Of a stretch of 37,215 nt of DNA, positions 36,439-37,215 are shown in pieces (position 1 is the stretch's first letter; every line of letters begins with the position of its first letter). A program made the translations under genes and the position numbers. The notes under the pieces are model-generated. The model searched no databases and was not told the origin of the DNA. It was given only the letters and a program-made list of their open reading frames with translations. This stretch comes from Acidimicrobiia bacterium. Lineage in GTDB: Bacteria > Actinomycetota > Acidimicrobiia > Spongiisociales > ZC4RG35. Location: assembly GCA_012270885.1 (NCBI GenBank), contig JAAXHN010000073.1:1-37215 (forward strand), written 5' to 3'.

Positions 36439-37215
36439 AGTCGCAGGCGCTCCACCAGGTAGGGGTACAACCGGTCCGCACCCACCCGGTCCTGCTGCAT
36501 GGTGTCCCGGTGACGGACCGTCACCGACTGGTCCTCCACCGAGTCGAAATCATAGGTGACGCACAGGGGTGTGCCGATCTCATCCTGACGGCGGTACCGG
36601 CGCCCTATCGACTGGGTTATGTCGAATTCGACCGTGAGCCTCCGGCTCAGGTCATCGGCGATCCGCGAGGCAGGCTCCACCAACTCGGGCTTTCGGGAAA
36701 GAGGCAGCACCGCCACCTTGTAGGGCGCCAGGCGAGGATCAAGCCCCAGGACCACCCTTTCGGAGCCCCGCACCTGCTCGGTCCGGTAGGCGTCTATCAG
36801 GAAGGCGAAGGTGGTGCGGGTGGCGCCGGCGGCCGGCTCTATCACGTAGGGGACCACCCGCGTGCCGGTGGCCGGGTCGAAGTAGCTCAGGTCCTCCCCG
36901 GAGTGCTCGGTGTGCTGTCTGAGGTCGAAGTCTGTCCGGTTGGCGATCCCCTCCAACTCGTCCCACCCCCACGAGAACCGGTACTCCACATCGACCGTCT
37001 GGGTGGAGTAGTGGGACAATTCGTCGTCCCCGTGGGGACGGATGCGCAGATTGTCGGGACTCATACCCAGATCCAGGTACCAGCGGCGCCGGGCGTCCAC
37101 CCAGTACTCGAACCATCGCGAAGCCTCGGAGGGAAGGCAGAACCACTCCATTTCCATCTGCTCGAACTCCCGGGTCCGGAAGACGAACTGGCCGGGGGTG
37201 ATCTCGTTGCGGAAG
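36435..37215 (-). CDS. glyS: Glycyl-tRNA synthetase (5' end beyond the window)
   Basis: The C-terminal 260 residues of a class II, dimeric-type glycyl-tRNA synthetase. At the right edge the frame opens with motif 2 (FRNEITPGQFVFRTREFEQM). Then come HYSTQTVDVEYRF, GWDELEGIANRTDFDL, motif 3 in the region of EPAAGATRTTFAFLIDAY, and a C-terminal anticodon-binding domain (YKVAVLPLSRK). This is the single-chain alpha2 form and not the alpha2-beta2 GlyQ/GlyS pair. The start and motif 1 lie outside the window. Confidence 0.95.
   Translation of the reverse strand, partial: FRNEITPGQFVFRTREFEQMEMEWFCLPSEASRWFEYWVDARRRWYLDLGMSPDNLRIRPHGDDELSHYSTQTVDVEYRFSWGWDELEGIANRTDFDLRQHTEHSGEDLSYFDPATGTRVVPYVIEPAAGATRTTFAFLIDAYRTEQVRGSERVVLGLDPRLAPYKVAVLPLSRKPELVEPASRIADDLSRRLTVEFDITQSIGRRYRRQDEIGTPLCVTYDFDSVEDQSVTVRHRDTMQQDRVGADRLYPYLVERLRL

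Overview
The window looks like a chromosomal segment of a GC-rich actinomycete. An Acidimicrobiia-like lineage is my best guess, but that is inference. Pointers are the block recG-rsmD-coaD-coiled coil-yceD-rpmF-...-rnc-mutM-smc-ftsY, a 77-residue stand-alone Lrp ligand-binding domain of actinobacterial type, a mycobacterial-type short beta carbonic anhydrase, a dimeric-type glycyl-tRNA synthetase, and heavy use of GTG and TTG starts (17 of 39 complete genes by my count). Almost everything is core metabolism and information processing. I found no CRISPR array, prophage, defence island, tRNA or rRNA.

Layout. Bases 1-1166 hold a flank and an IS481-family insertion sequence whose transposase is split by a one-base frameshift. 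A quinone-oxidoreductase-like gene follows on the plus strand (1196-2170). From 22.7 kb down to 2.5 kb the minus strand carries one continuous collinear block: recG, rsmD, coaD, a DivIVA-like coiled coil, yceD, rpmF, plsX, rnc, mutM, smc, ftsY, cdd, glyA and the complete ATP synthase set I-B-E-F-H-A-G-D-C. Most junctions are stop/start overlaps or gaps of a few bases, so the genes are probably translationally coupled in a few long operons.

At 22.73 kb a 41-base divergent gap separates recG from a plus-strand series: rpmB, a cold-shock-like protein, the Lrp-domain protein, then a nucleoside salvage run (upp, an alkyltransferase-like protein, deoB, deoA, punA), the electron-transfer flavoprotein genes etfB and etfA, a GC-rich structured leader, amt, a carbonic anhydrase, a VanZ-like membrane protein and a small frameshifted coiled-coil/membrane gene. 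From 32.54 kb to the right edge the minus strand carries glyS (5' end cut off), a membrane-anchored YceI-like protein, dnaG and a sigma-70 factor; all three junctions are tight or overlapping.

How the genes fit together. The minus-strand block joins ribosome and RNA maturation (rpmF, rnc, rsmD), envelope and cofactor supply (plsX, coaD), chromosome maintenance (recG, mutM, smc), protein targeting (ftsY), one-carbon metabolism (glyA) and ATP synthesis. The salvage run frees bases and ribose phosphate from nucleosides, and cdd supplies it with deaminated pyrimidine nucleosides. I see no convincing new multi-gene system. The points most worth a second look are small: a hairpin that sequesters the transposase ribosome-binding site, a slipped heptad repeat that breaks the small gene near 32.3 kb, a sigma factor with an altered promoter-recognition segment beside dnaG, an alkyltransferase-like protein inside a nucleoside operon, and the palindrome-rich leader before amt.
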